A stretch of 64,000 nucleotides of DNA. Source: Asanoa iriomotensis (GTDB taxonomy: Bacteria > Actinomycetota > Actinomycetes > Mycobacteriales > Micromonosporaceae). Below the pieces are notes generated by a model that was not told the DNA's origin, did no database searches, and was given only the letters and a program-made list of their open reading frames with translations. The DNA lies in the NCBI RefSeq assembly GCF_016862515.1, contig NZ_BONC01000039.1, forward strand, positions 1-64,000, in the 5' to 3' direction. Shown one piece after another: positions 26,622 through 35,697 of the stretch (position 1 is its first letter; the number at the start of each line of letters is the position of its first letter). The translations under genes were made by a program, and so were the position numbers.

Positions 26622-27614
26622 GTGACTGTCTTCGCCGCCCCCGCCCCGACGCCGAGCTGTGCCGATGGGGAGTTCTGTACCTGGGTATACGATTTGACCG
26701 GTTCGACCTGGGCAGCCGAGGGCAGCTACTACTTCTTCCTCAAACCGCTGCGGATCATCGCGATCCTGCTGCTCGCGATCGTCGCCCGCTATCTCCTGCA
26801 CAAGCTGATCAGCCGGCTGGTCCGGAGCACCTCCGAGGGCTCCGTGCCGGCGATCCTCAAGCCGCTGCGCAACCGGATGCCCACCGCCGGGCCCGACCCG
26901 TCGACCGTCGTGCCCGAGCGGCGCCGCCAGCGTGCCGAGGCGATCGGCTCCGTCCTGCGCAGCCTGGTCACCGCGTTCGTGTTCTCGATCGCGCTGCTGA
27001 TGATCCTCGAGGAGCTCAGCTTCAACCTGGGCCCGCTGCTGGCCAGCGCCGGCATCCTGGGCCTCGCGATCGGCTTCGGCGCGCAGAGCCTCGTCAAGGA
27101 CCTGCTCGGCGGGCTGTTCATGCTGCTCGAGGACCAGTACGGCGTCGGCGACACGGTCGACCTGGGCGAGGCGACCGGCATCGTCGAGTCGGTCGGGCTG
27201 CGGATCACCACGGTCCGGGACGCCCGGGGCGTGCTCTGGTACATCCGCAACGGCGAGATCATCCGGGTCGGCAACAAGAGCCAGGGCTGGGCCATGCTCA
27301 TGATCGATATGCCGATCGGGTTCGCCGACGCCGAGCAGGCGGTCGAGGTGCTGCGCGAGGCGGCGGCCAACGTGTACGCGGACCCGGAGCTGGCCGAGCA
27401 CTTCGTCGAGGCGCCGGAGGTGCTCGGCGTCGAGACGGTGACCGTCGAGGGCACGGTCATCCGGACGATCGCCAAGACCACAGCGGACGGTCAGTACGTG
27501 GTCGGCCGCGAACTGCGCCGCCGGCTGACCGAGGCGCTCGCCGGCTCCGGCATCACGGCGCAGCTCGCGGCCCGGGCCTTCCCGCGTCCGGCCACACCGG
27601 AGGATGGTTCCTGA
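26622..27614 (+). CDS. MscS family small-conductance mechanosensitive channel
   Basis: The 330-residue protein has three main hydrophobic helices (about 38-60, 115-135, 140-165). The pore helix LASAGILGLAIGFGAQSLVKDLLGGLFMLLEDQ (parts: GILGLAIGFGAQSLVKD) is typical of MscS TM3, followed by the beta domain VGDTVDLGEATGIVESVGLRITTVRD (part: GIVESVGLRITTVRD). Such channels open on membrane stretch and release solutes after osmotic downshock. The GTG start at 26622 is set by the N-terminus; a weak AGG lies eleven bases upstream. Confidence 0.92.
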   Translation: MTVFAAPAPTPSCADGEFCTWVYDLTGSTWAAEGSYYFFLKPLRIIAILLLAIVARYLLHKLISRLVRSTSEGSVPAILKPLRNRMPTAGPDPSTVVPERRRQRAEAIGSVLRSLVTAFVFSIALLMILEELSFNLGPLLASAGILGLAIGFGAQSLVKDLLGGLFMLLEDQYGVGDTVDLGEATGIVESVGLRITTVRDARGVLWYIRNGEIIRVGNKSQGWAMLMIDMPIGFADAEQAVEVLREAAANVYADPELAEHFVEAPEVLGVETVTVEGTVIRTIAKTTADGQYVVGRELRRRLTEALAGSGITAQLAARAFPRPATPEDGS

Positions 27615-27662
27615 CGCCCGTCTCGTATCGAAGGTCGTGCGGGTCGGGGTCGCGCGCCGCTC

Positions 27663-27689
27663 GAACGGTCGGGTATCGTCCGATCGTTC
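27663..27689. terminator. Inverted repeat after the mscS-like gene
   Basis: GAACGGTCGG and CCGATCGTTC (9 of 10 paired) flank a 7-base loop, about 50 bases past the channel stop and 150 bases before the MFS start. A terminator is the simplest reading; an operator for the MFS gene is possible. Confidence 0.4.
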
Positions 27690-27842
27690 AGTCGGACAAG
27701 CGACGCCCTGCCCGTTCGCCCTAGCCAGTTGTCAGACGATCGGGCAGAATCCGTCCCAAGCTCACTTCACCCCGACGTTCGACAACGTTGCTCGGTCGCA
27801 CCGCCACAAGTGGGCTGGCCGAGGGCGATGGAGGCTTACCCA

Positions 27843-29177
27843 GTGTCCGACGAGACACGACCGTCTGACCGGCCGGCAACCTTCCGTGAGGTTTTCGGCC
27901 AGCGCGAATATCGGGCGGTCTTCGCGGCGAGTGCCCTCTCCTGGCTGGGTGACTACATCTCCAAGGCCGCGGTCACGGTCATCGTCTACCAGGAGTCGCA
28001 GTCGGTGGCCCTGTCGGCCGCCGCGTTCGCGATCAGTTACCTGCCCTGGCTCGTCGGCGGTCCGCTGCTGGCCACGTTGGCCGAGCGCCACCCGTACCGC
28101 AACGTCATGGTCGTCTGCGACCTCGCGCGGATGGCGCTCATCGCGCTGATCGTGATCCCCGGCCTGCCGGTGCCGGTCATGCTCGTCATCCTGTTCGTCG
28201 CGACGCTGGCCAACCCGCCCAGCCAGGCCGCCCGGTCGGCGCTCATGCCGCTGATCCTGCCGGGCGACAAGCTGGTCGTCGGGCTGTCGCTCAACAACAG
28301 CACGGGCCAGGCGGCCCAGGTCGTCGGCTACGCGGTCGGCGCCGGCATCGCGGCCTTCAACCCGCGCGCCGCCATAGTGCTCGACGCCTGCACGTTCCTC
28401 GCCTCGGCGCTGCTGATCTGGTTCGGCACCCGGCACCGCCCGGCCGCGATGACCCACGACCACCGCTCCAACCTGCTCCGCGAGACCGCCGAGGGTTTCC
28501 GCGTGGTCTTCGGCCAGCGGGTGCTGCGCGGCATCGCGCTGCTCGTCTTCTCGGCGATGCTGTTCTCGATCGTCCCCGAGGGTCTCGCCGCCGCCTGGGC
28601 ACAGGAGAAGGCCTCGGGGAGCGCGGCCGGCGGCTACCAGGCGCTGATCATGGCCGCCAACCCGGTCGGCTTCATCGTCGGCGGCCTGACGATGGCGCGG
28701 CTGATCCCACCGGACGTCCGGCGCATGCTGGTGCGCCCGTTCGCGGTGATCTCACCGCTGGTGCTGGTGCCGGCCCTGTTCAACCCGTCGCCGGTCGTGG
28801 TGGCGGTGCTGGCGGCGGTCTCGGGCTTCGCGGTGGCCGGCCTGATGCCGGTGGCCAACGGCCTGTTCGTGCAGGCGCTGCCGCACGGCTACCGCGCCCG
28901 CGCGTTCGGCGTGATGGCTACGGGCGTCCAGATCACGCAGGGCGGCGCGGTGCTGGTCACGGGTCTGCTCGCCGAACATTTCGAGATCCCCCTGGTCGTC
29001 GGCGTCTGGAGCATCGGCGGCGTGCTGCTGATGCTGGTCATGGCCGGCAGTTGGCCGAACACGCACCAGTTCGACGCGGCGATCGCCGAGGCGGCCAAGT
29101 CCCGCCCGGACGCCGAGGAGCGCCCACCGGCCCAGCGCGGCCCGTCGAGCCACCGCCCGGCCCACGCCCAGCCTTAG
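27843..29177 (+). CDS. MFS transporter (macrolide/EmrB-like efflux type)
   Basis: The 444-residue protein has about 11-12 hydrophobic helices and begins FREVFGQREYRAVFAASALSWLGDYI, a form seen in MFS permeases of the MFS_3/enterobactin-exporter type. The loop-2/3 motif is LLATLAERHPYRNVM. It is a proton-driven exporter of unknown substrate. GTG at 27843 follows GGAGG eight bases upstream; the longer frame from 27729 is likely untranslated. The tail after the last helix is polar and low-complexity. Confidence 0.88.
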   Translation: MSDETRPSDRPATFREVFGQREYRAVFAASALSWLGDYISKAAVTVIVYQESQSVALSAAAFAISYLPWLVGGPLLATLAERHPYRNVMVVCDLARMALIALIVIPGLPVPVMLVILFVATLANPPSQAARSALMPLILPGDKLVVGLSLNNSTGQAAQVVGYAVGAGIAAFNPRAAIVLDACTFLASALLIWFGTRHRPAAMTHDHRSNLLRETAEGFRVVFGQRVLRGIALLVFSAMLFSIVPEGLAAAWAQEKASGSAAGGYQALIMAANPVGFIVGGLTMARLIPPDVRRMLVRPFAVISPLVLVPALFNPSPVVVAVLAAVSGFAVAGLMPVANGLFVQALPHGYRARAFGVMATGVQITQGGAVLVTGLLAEHFEIPLVVGVWSIGGVLLMLVMAGSWPNTHQFDAAIAEAAKSRPDAEERPPAQRGPSSHRPAHAQP

Positions 29178-30127
29178 GCGCCCAGGCTCCGCGCACAGTC
29201 GAGGATCGTTTCCGCGGCCGGACGGGGTGTGAAGCCGAGGACCCGTTGGGCTTTCGCCGAGGTGAAGGTCAGGTCCCGGCCCAGCAGCGGTGTCAGCGCG
29301 CGTAGCTGTGGCACCACGCGGGCCAGGCCGCGGACCAGGCCGTCCGGGACCGGCCTTCGGGGCACCTTGCGGGCGCGGTCGCCGAGGTGCTCGCTGAGGG
29401 TGCCGGCGATCTCGGCCAGCCAGCGGAACTCGCCGGCCCCGATGAAGCGTTCGCCGGCGGCGGCCGGGTCGGTCATCGCGCGGAGGTGCAGGTCGGCCAG
29501 GTCGCGCACGTCCACGATGGTGAAGCCGAAGCGGGGCAGCACCGGCGGGCGGCCGGCGAGCAGGCGGGCGATCACCTCGACGGAGCCGGCGTTGCCGGGG
29601 GAGCGCAGCGGGCCGAAGACGGCGGCGGGCAGCACGGTGGTGAGCTCCAGGCCGTTGTCCGCGGCGAAGTCCCAGGCGGCGCGCTCCGCGAGGAGCTTCG
29701 AGCGGCGGTACGGGGTCAGGTTCGGGTCGGCCGGGTCCGTCCACACGGTCTCGTCGGCGACGCCGTGCGGATCCGGTGGCGTGGTGGCGGCGGTCGAGGA
29801 GGTCAGCACGACCCGGCGCACGCCCGCCTTGCTCGCGGCACGCAGCACCCGCAGGGCGCCGTCGCGGGCCGGGGTGATCAGGGCGTCCTCGCCGGATCGC
29901 CCGTCCAGGCCGAGGGGCGAGGCGACGTGCAGGACGTACGCGCAGCCGTCCACCGCGGCGTCCCAGCCGTCGTCGCGGGTCAGGTCGGCCTGGACGACCT
30001 CGACCGGTGCGTCGACCTCCTGGGGCCGCCGCACCGTCGTGCGCACGGCGTAGCCGCGCTCCAGCAGCCCGGCGATACACCAGCCGGCGACGAAGCCCGT
30101 CCCACCGGTCACCAACACGCGTTCCAT
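29174..30127 (-). CDS. NAD(P)-dependent extended SDR (dihydroflavonol reductase-like)
   Basis: The 317-residue protein has the nucleotide motif VTGGTGFVAGW near its start, VLHVASPLG, the SDR Ser (VVLTSSTAATT) and YRRSKLLAE catalytic Tyr/Lys pair. It reduces or epimerises an unknown substrate. It is divergent from a TetR gene, with two matching operators between them, so it is very probably the regulator's target. It converges on the MFS gene with a 4-nt stop overlap. Confidence 0.9.
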   Translation of the reverse strand: MERVLVTGGTGFVAGWCIAGLLERGYAVRTTVRRPQEVDAPVEVVQADLTRDDGWDAAVDGCAYVLHVASPLGLDGRSGEDALITPARDGALRVLRAASKAGVRRVVLTSSTAATTPPDPHGVADETVWTDPADPNLTPYRRSKLLAERAAWDFAADNGLELTTVLPAAVFGPLRSPGNAGSVEVIARLLAGRPPVLPRFGFTIVDVRDLADLHLRAMTDPAAAGERFIGAGEFRWLAEIAGTLSEHLGDRARKVPRRPVPDGLVRGLARVVPQLRALTPLLGRDLTFTSAKAQRVLGFTPRPAAETILDCARSLGA

Positions 30128-30145
30128 CGCTGATCAACTCCCCTT

Positions 30146-30161
30146 GTCTACAGCCGTAGAC
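30146..30161. promoter_or_regulatory. TetR-type operator, copy 1
   Basis: GTCTAC-AGCC-GTAGAC has perfect 6-bp arms and lies 19 bases upstream of the SDR start. It overlaps TAGACT/TAGTCT hexamers that could serve as -10 boxes. Confidence 0.8.
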
Positions 30162-30182
30162 TAGCTCGCGACGGATCGGGTT

Positions 30183-30198
30183 GTCTACGGTCGTAGAC
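30183..30198. promoter_or_regulatory. TetR-type operator, copy 2
   Basis: GTCTAC-GGTC-GTAGAC is the same palindrome, 37 bp centre to centre from copy 1 and 17 bases before the TetR ATG. TTG flanks both copies on the left. Two sites suggest control of both divergent genes by one dimeric regulator. Confidence 0.8.
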
Positions 30199-30214
30199 TT
30201 GGTGGGGAGGGCTC

Positions 30215-30790
30215 ATGGCGGAGACCAGGCGCCGGGACGCGGCGGCCACGAAGGCGGCGATCCTGGCCTCGGCCCGGCGGGGCTTCGCCCGGTCGGGCTA
30301 CGACGGCGTGGGCGTCCGCGAGATAGCAGAGGGCGCGGGCGTCACGGCGATGATGGTCAACCGCTACTTCGGCTCCAAGGAGCAACTCCTGGGCGAGGTG
30401 ATCGCCCAGATCATGGCGGAGCCGACGATCCTGACCCGGGAGAACATCGAGGCGCCGGACTTCGCCGCCCGCATCGCGACGCTGCTGGTCGACATCACGG
30501 CCGCGGGCGACACCCCGCTGGACGGCTTCCTGATCATGCTGCGCTCGTCGAGCGAGGAGGCGGCCGCGATCGCCCGCGGCCAGATCGAGGCCCACTACCA
30601 CCGCCGGCTGACGAACTCCCTCGCCGGCGACCTGGCACCACAGCGCGCCGCGATCGTGCTGGCCGTCGTCGCGGGCTTCCAACTCATGCGCCAGGTCATC
30701 GGCCTCTCGGCCCTCGCCGACGCCGACCCGGACGACCTCCGCACCCTCCTCGAACCCCTGTTCCGCCAACTCCTCGATCGCCACCGGTAA
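30215..30790 (+). CDS. TetR/AcrR family transcriptional regulator
   Basis: The 191-residue protein has an N-terminal TetR helix-turn-helix: TKAAILASARRGFARSGYDGVGVREIAEGAGVTAMMVNRYFGSKEQLL (parts: GVREIAEGAGV, VNRYFGSKEQL). The C-terminal ligand domain has FLIMLRSSSEEAAAIARGQIE (part). It should repress its own gene and the divergent SDR through the paired GTCTAC-N4-GTAGAC sites; the inducer may be the SDR substrate. ATG at 30215 has GGGGAGGG upstream. Confidence 0.93.
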   Translation: MAETRRRDAAATKAAILASARRGFARSGYDGVGVREIAEGAGVTAMMVNRYFGSKEQLLGEVIAQIMAEPTILTRENIEAPDFAARIATLLVDITAAGDTPLDGFLIMLRSSSEEAAAIARGQIEAHYHRRLTNSLAGDLAPQRAAIVLAVVAGFQLMRQVIGLSALADADPDDLRTLLEPLFRQLLDRHR

Positions 30791-30837
30791 GCGCGGCCAG
30801 TAAGCGGGAGCACATCCGGTCAAGATCGATTGGTGGA

Positions 30838-30843
30838 TAGGCT
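30838..30843 (+). promoter_or_regulatory. -10 box of leaderless MFS promoter
   Basis: TAGGCT, seven bases, then GTG at 30851. Confidence 0.55.
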
Positions 30844-30850
30844 GGCGGGC

Positions 30851-32020
30851 GTGCGCAATGTCGGGATCACGGCCTTCGTCTTCTGGACCGTCATGGTCGG
30901 GACGACGGTGCCCACGCCGCTGTATCCGCTCTACGAGCGGTCGTTCGGCATCGTGCCGGTCGAGGTCACGGTGCTCTTCGCGGTGTACGCGCTCGGCGTC
31001 GTCATCGGCCTGCTCACCCTCGGCCGGCTCTCCGACCAGATCGGGCGCAAGCCCGTGCTCGCCATCGCGCTGCTGCTCGCCGCCGCGGCCGCCAGCCTCT
31101 TCCTCGTCTCCGACAACCTCGGCCTGCTGCTCGGCGCCCGGGTGATCTCCGGCTTCTCCGCGGCCCTGGCCACCGGCGCCGGCACGGCCGCGATCGGTGA
31201 GCAACTGCCGGCCGACCGCAAGTGGCTCGGGCCCGTGCTCGCCCTGGCCGCCAACATGGGCGGCCTGGCCTCCGGCACGATGCTCTCCGGCATCCTCGCG
31301 CAGTGGGCCGGCCACCCGCTGCGGCTGAGCTGGATCGTCGTCCTGGTGTTGATCGCAGTCAGCCTCGTCGGCCTGGCCACGGTCGCGGAGACGGTCCGGC
31401 GGACCAGGGCCACCTTCCGCTTCGAACGGCTCGGCATCCCGCACGAGATCCGCGGCGAGTTCCTGCGCGCGTCGGCGGCCGCCGGTTCCGGCTTCGCGGT
31501 GCTCGGCGTGCTCACCGCGGTGACGGGCATCCTGCTCGGGACCGAACTGGGCCGCGACGACCCGGCCTTGACGGGGTTCGTGGTCTTCCTGGGCTTCGTC
31601 TTCACGGGCATCGGCCAGCTCGTCGACCGCCGGTTGCCACCCCAGGTCTCCCTGCCCGCGTCCTGCGTCGCCCTGATCGTCGGCGCGGCCCTGATCGCCA
31701 TCGCCGTGCTCAGCCCGTCGTTGCCGGCCCTGCTGGCGTCCGCCGTCGTGATCGGCCTGGCCACCGGCAGCGCGGTCAGTGCGGGCCTGCGCGCGATCAC
31801 CACCGGCGTGCCGGCCGCCCGGCGCGGCGGTGCCTTCTCGTCGTTCTTCGCGATCCTCTACACGTTCCTGGCCCTGCCGGCCATCGGCGTGGGGATCGTC
31901 ATCGAGTACGCCAACCTGCGCTGGGCCGCCGGCGTCTTCACGCTGGTCGTAGGCGTCCTCGCACTAACCGTCCTGATCAGCCTGAGCCGCACCCGCGACC
32001 GCCAGCCCAGCCACGCCTGA
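30851..32020 (+). CDS. MFS transporter
   Basis: The 389-residue permease has 12 likely helices. The motif-A loop GRLSDQIGRKPVL between helices 2 and 3 is intact, and PTPLYPLYERSFG follows helix 1. It is related to sugar or drug efflux members; the substrate is unknown. The GTG start is set by the leaderless promoter. Its last 57 bases overlap the convergent glycosyltransferase gene. Confidence 0.9.
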   Translation: MRNVGITAFVFWTVMVGTTVPTPLYPLYERSFGIVPVEVTVLFAVYALGVVIGLLTLGRLSDQIGRKPVLAIALLLAAAAASLFLVSDNLGLLLGARVISGFSAALATGAGTAAIGEQLPADRKWLGPVLALAANMGGLASGTMLSGILAQWAGHPLRLSWIVVLVLIAVSLVGLATVAETVRRTRATFRFERLGIPHEIRGEFLRASAAAGSGFAVLGVLTAVTGILLGTELGRDDPALTGFVVFLGFVFTGIGQLVDRRLPPQVSLPASCVALIVGAALIAIAVLSPSLPALLASAVVIGLATGSAVSAGLRAITTGVPAARRGGAFSSFFAILYTFLALPAIGVGIVIEYANLRWAAGVFTLVVGVLALTVLISLSRTRDRQPSHA

Positions 32021-33754
32021 CCGGCCGGCCGAAGCCGCGCCGAACTCGCCGTAGGGCGGCAGGCCCGGCCAGGTCCGCAGCGCCTGGTCCAGGAAGTACT
32101 GCTGACCCGGATCCCAGGTGTGCCCCTTGGCGCGGCGGTGGTAGACGTACCCGAACGGGTGTGTCCGATAGATCAGGCCACCGTCGGCCTTGACCCGCGT
32201 GATCACGCCCAGGTCGACCGAGCGCGGCACCGGCCGCCAGCCGCCGGCGTTCTCCAGGTCGCCGCGGCCGATCAGGATCGTGCCGCCGGCCACCGACTCC
32301 GCGTAGGACTCCGCGTTGCCGAACCGCCGGCGGATCGTCTCCGCGCGCTCCTCCAGGTGCACGAACTCGGCTCCCTTGCCGACCATCGTCGCGCCCGAGT
32401 AATGCCGGGCCAGGACCAGGTCCCAGACGTGTTCCGGGCCGTACGTGTCGTCGTCGTCCACCTTCGTCACCAGGCTGCCGTGCGAGCGGGCCGTGACGAT
32501 GCCCAGGCCCGTGCCGAAGTCGACGCCGGCCGGCACCTCGACCACCTGGACCGGCCGCGCGCAGCGGGACACCCAGGCGGCCAGCGCCGAAGGCGGCGGG
32601 CAGCCGTGCAGGCCGACCACGATCTCCAGCTCCGGGTACGACTGCTTCTCCAGCGCGTCCAGCACCGGCACGAGCAGCTCCGGGCGCCGGGTCATCAGGA
32701 TCGCGCTGACCGCCGGCAACGCCCGCAGTTGGGGGAAGGCGGCCAGGCGGGGGAGCACCAGTTCGGCGGCGTGGCCGCGCAGCGCGGCCCGGCGCTGCCG
32801 GATGCTCCGCACCTCCAGAGCGACCGGGTCGGTGCCGATGCCCACGGGCTCGGCCAGCACCGCGGCCAGTTCGGGGGAGAGCAGCTTCACCACCGCCGGC
32901 GGCAGGTGCGGCGCCCGCAGCACGGCACCCGTCGCGGCGATCTGCACGAGCAGGGCCGCCGCCGCGGCGGGGTCGCCCGACCAGCCGGCGAGATCCGCGG
33001 CGACCGTGGCCCGGCGCCGGACCGTCTCCAGCGTGAGCTGGTCCAGGCCGATGCCGTCGAGCGGACCGGAGCGCACCGTCGGGCCCGACCGGGCCTCGCC
33101 GAGCACCAGGGTCAGCTCGCCGGTCGCCGTGCGGTCCGGGCGGCCGCGCGGGTTGATCCTGATCGCGTCGAGCAGCACCGCGCCGCCGGCCGTCAGCCGA
33201 TCGCTGGCGAAGACCACGCCGGCCGCCGACGGGTCGGCCGCCGGGTCGTCGGTGAGCAGCACGTCCGTCGGGCGGATCTCGTCGGGTGGCGGCAGCGGGC
33301 GGACCCGCGCGGCCGGCGGCAGGAAGGCCGGCAGGACGCCCGTCGCGGCGATGTCGGGGCTCGCCGGCATCGGCAGCCGCCGCACCGGCAGCAGCGCGCT
33401 GAGCCCGCTGCGCACGATGTCGCGCAGCGGCAGCGGCTCGTGCAGCGCGAACGTCACCGACGCCAGGCCGCGGCGCCGCAGGGGCAGCGAGATCCGGTGT
33501 CGGCGCAGCCGGGGCAGCGGGTCGATCGCGCCCGCCCAGCCGGGCCGGACGGCCTGCCAGTAGACCATGATCCGCACCGACCGCGCCGGCACCGCCGAGG
33601 ACGGCTGGGCCAGCAGGTCGCGCAGTTGGCCGGGGCCGGCCGCGACGATCACCACCCGTTGCCGGGGGAGCCTGATCACGCGTACGCCCAACCAGCGCTT
33701 GAGCCGGCCGGCGGGCGCGGGGCAGTCGAGCAGCGACCAGGAGGAGGACGGCAC
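31964..33754 (-). CDS. Glycosyltransferase family 2 protein with unknown N-terminal region
   Basis: In this 596-residue protein, residues 347-540 form a GT-A domain: VSAILMTRRPELLVPVLDALEKQSYPELEIVVG (part: LEKQSYPELEIVV), then the metal-binding cluster V-D-D-D-D at 432-436 and an AESYAESVAGGTILIGR acceptor region. The first 330 residues match no family I know; they hold a SVRIMVYWQ segment and a region with LLTDDPAADPS. It probably transfers a sugar to a surface glycan or cell-wall protein. GTG at 33754 sits seven bases after TAACGT. The C-terminus overlaps the MFS gene by 57 bases. Confidence 0.8.
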   Translation of the reverse strand: MPSSSWSLLDCPAPAGRLKRWLGVRVIRLPRQRVVIVAAGPGQLRDLLAQPSSAVPARSVRIMVYWQAVRPGWAGAIDPLPRLRRHRISLPLRRRGLASVTFALHEPLPLRDIVRSGLSALLPVRRLPMPASPDIAATGVLPAFLPPAARVRPLPPPDEIRPTDVLLTDDPAADPSAAGVVFASDRLTAGGAVLLDAIRINPRGRPDRTATGELTLVLGEARSGPTVRSGPLDGIGLDQLTLETVRRRATVAADLAGWSGDPAAAAALLVQIAATGAVLRAPHLPPAVVKLLSPELAAVLAEPVGIGTDPVALEVRSIRQRRAALRGHAAELVLPRLAAFPQLRALPAVSAILMTRRPELLVPVLDALEKQSYPELEIVVGLHGCPPPSALAAWVSRCARPVQVVEVPAGVDFGTGLGIVTARSHGSLVTKVDDDDTYGPEHVWDLVLARHYSGATMVGKGAEFVHLEERAETIRRRFGNAESYAESVAGGTILIGRGDLENAGGWRPVPRSVDLGVITRVKADGGLIYRTHPFGYVYHRRAKGHTWDPGQQYFLDQALRTWPGLPPYGEFGAASAGRSGVAGLAVAGAAQADQDG

Positions 33755-33761
33755 GAAAGCT

Positions 33762-33767
33762 ACGTTA
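33762..33767 (-). promoter_or_regulatory. -10 box of leaderless GT2 promoter
   Basis: On the minus strand TAACGT, seven bases, then GTG at 33754. Confidence 0.55.
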
Positions 33768-33819
33768 CGGGCACCGGCCTCGGGTGCTTTGCCTGACGTG
33801 ACCGTTTTGCGGTGGCGAT

Positions 33820-34341
33820 CTAGAAGAGCCCGGCGAACCAGCTCCAGGCGTCGACCACCCAGTCGATCTGCCGGAGGTACGCGAGCCCGACCCCGGCCAG
33901 GAACACCGCGGTGACCAGGTGCGCGCCGCGGGCCGACCGGCGCACCCGGCCTAGCTGCTTCTCCAGCACCACCCGCCCGACCACCCTGGCGAGGGCGTAG
34001 AGGCCGAGTGCGACGAGCCCGGTGAGCACGAACAGCGCCACCGGCGTGCCGAGGCTGCCGCCGTCGGAGATCGCCCAGAGCCCCCAGCAGACGAACGCGA
34101 AGAGCGCGCCCATCAGCATCAAACCGGCGCCGCGCCGGAAGAGCCGCAGCTCCTCGGAGAAGACCGGGCGCGGGATCGCACTGGTGTCGCCGGGCCACCC
34201 GGTCCCGGTCGGGACATGCGGTTGCGCCGGTTGGTCCGACCGGGCGTGGCCCACCTGTGCCCGACCCCGGCGGAACGGATTCTGGTCCCCCGGCGGCATC
34301 TCGACGGTGCGCTCCGCCCAAGGCTCGCGTTGCTCGCTCAT
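33820..34341 (-). CDS. Small membrane protein with three helices
   Basis: The 173-residue protein has a charged, Pro/Gln-rich N-terminus (about 65 residues), then hydrophobic helices at about 78-97, 103-125 and 140-158. SEELRLFRRGAGLMLMGALFAF and ARGAHLVTAVFLAGVGLAYLR (parts quoted) are typical of integral membrane segments. I assign no function. ATG at 34341 has GGAGG nine bases upstream. Confidence 0.72.
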   Translation of the reverse strand: MSEQREPWAERTVEMPPGDQNPFRRGRAQVGHARSDQPAQPHVPTGTGWPGDTSAIPRPVFSEELRLFRRGAGLMLMGALFAFVCWGLWAISDGGSLGTPVALFVLTGLVALGLYALARVVGRVVLEKQLGRVRRSARGAHLVTAVFLAGVGLAYLRQIDWVVDAWSWFAGLF

Positions 34342-34419
34342 CGTTTTCGCCTCCCGACGCCAGGGTAGCGACCCGACAAACCGGTCGACCGTATGGCGGC
34401 GATCAGGTACGCAGATGGC

Positions 34420-35649
34420 ATGACTTCCCCCGACGTGACGCTGCGGACGGCCACCGCCGACGACTTCGACGCGATCGCCGCGATGCTCGGCGTCGTCTTC
34501 CACCACACCCAGGACCCCGACGCGCTGGCCGTCGAGCGGCCGCTGCACGACCCGGCGCGCGGCCTGGTCGCGGTCGACGGCGACACGATCGTCGGTGCGG
34601 CCGCCGCGTACGACCGGGAGATGGCCGTGCCCGGCACCGTCCTGCCGTGCGCGCACGTCACCGGCGTCGGCGTCCTGCCCACCCACCGCCGGCAGGGCAT
34701 CCTGCGCAGCATGATGGAGCGGCAGCTCCGGGACGTGGCCGCCGCCGGGCGCGAGCCGATCGCCGCGCTCTGGGCCAGTGAGACGGCGATCTACCCACGA
34801 TTCGGGTACGGCTTCGCCGGCGCACGCCTGTCCATCGAGGCCGACCTGACCAGCACCGGGCTGCCCGAGCCGGCACCGGGTCGGCTGCGCGCCGGCCTGG
34901 TGGCGACGCTGCGGCCCGAGCTGGTCGCGCTCTACGACCGGCTCCGCGCCCACCGCCCGGGCTGGTCGAGCCGCGACGAGCATTGGTGGAGCTACCTGCT
35001 CGCCGACCTGCCGTCCCAGCGCGACGGCGCGACCGAGCGCATGGCGGTCGTGCACGAGGGCACCGACGGCACCGTCGACGGCTACGGGATCTGGCGGGTG
35101 CGCGGCGACTGGGGCACCACCGGCCCCGACGGCCAGGTCCGGGTCAGCGAGGTCGTCGCCGGCGACCCCGAGGCCTACCGGGCGATCTGGCGATTCCTGT
35201 TCTCGCTCGACCTGACCAGGCGGCTGACGTACGGCATGGCGACGCCCGACGAGCCGCTGCTCTACCTGGTGCCGGAGCCGCGCCGGCTCAACCCGACGGT
35301 GGTCGACGGCCTCTGGGTGCGGGTGGTGGACGTGCCGGCGGCGCTGTGCGCCCGTTCCTACCGCGCGCCGCTCGACGTGGTGGTCGAGCTGACCGACGGG
35401 ATCCTGCCCGACAACGCCGGCCGCTGGCGGGTGACCACCGACGGCGTGAAGACCACCTGCGACCGCACCACGGACGCCGCGGACCTGGTCTGTGACGTGC
35501 GCGAGCTCGGCGCGGTCTACCTCGGCGGCACGTCGCTGGCCGCGCTGGGCCGCGCCGGCCTGGTGCGCGAGCTGAGCCCGGGCGCCCTGGTCGCCGCGGA
35601 CACGGCGTTCGGCTGGCACCAGGCGCCCGGCGGCATGGAGGTGTTCTGA
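34420..35649 (+). CDS. Eis-like GNAT acetyltransferase with SCP2-like C-terminal domain
   Basis: The 409-residue protein fits the Eis family: two GNAT folds followed by a sterol-carrier-like domain. The acetyl-CoA loop is VTGVGVLPTHRRQGILRSMM (quoted to the limit). The conserved Tyr region reads IYPRFGYGFA, equivalent to the proton-donor Tyr of Eis. The chain ends at GGMEVF; in Eis the C-terminal Phe carboxylate takes part in catalysis. Eis enzymes acetylate aminoglycosides or lysines at several positions. An upstream in-frame ATG (34393) is less likely. Confidence 0.88.
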   Translation: MTSPDVTLRTATADDFDAIAAMLGVVFHHTQDPDALAVERPLHDPARGLVAVDGDTIVGAAAAYDREMAVPGTVLPCAHVTGVGVLPTHRRQGILRSMMERQLRDVAAAGREPIAALWASETAIYPRFGYGFAGARLSIEADLTSTGLPEPAPGRLRAGLVATLRPELVALYDRLRAHRPGWSSRDEHWWSYLLADLPSQRDGATERMAVVHEGTDGTVDGYGIWRVRGDWGTTGPDGQVRVSEVVAGDPEAYRAIWRFLFSLDLTRRLTYGMATPDEPLLYLVPEPRRLNPTVVDGLWVRVVDVPAALCARSYRAPLDVVVELTDGILPDNAGRWRVTTDGVKTTCDRTTDAADLVCDVRELGAVYLGGTSLAALGRAGLVRELSPGALVAADTAFGWHQAPGGMEVF

Positions 35650-35697
35650 CGGCGTCACGGGGTAGCGTCAGCGGACGACGCACGACGGGAGGCGCGG

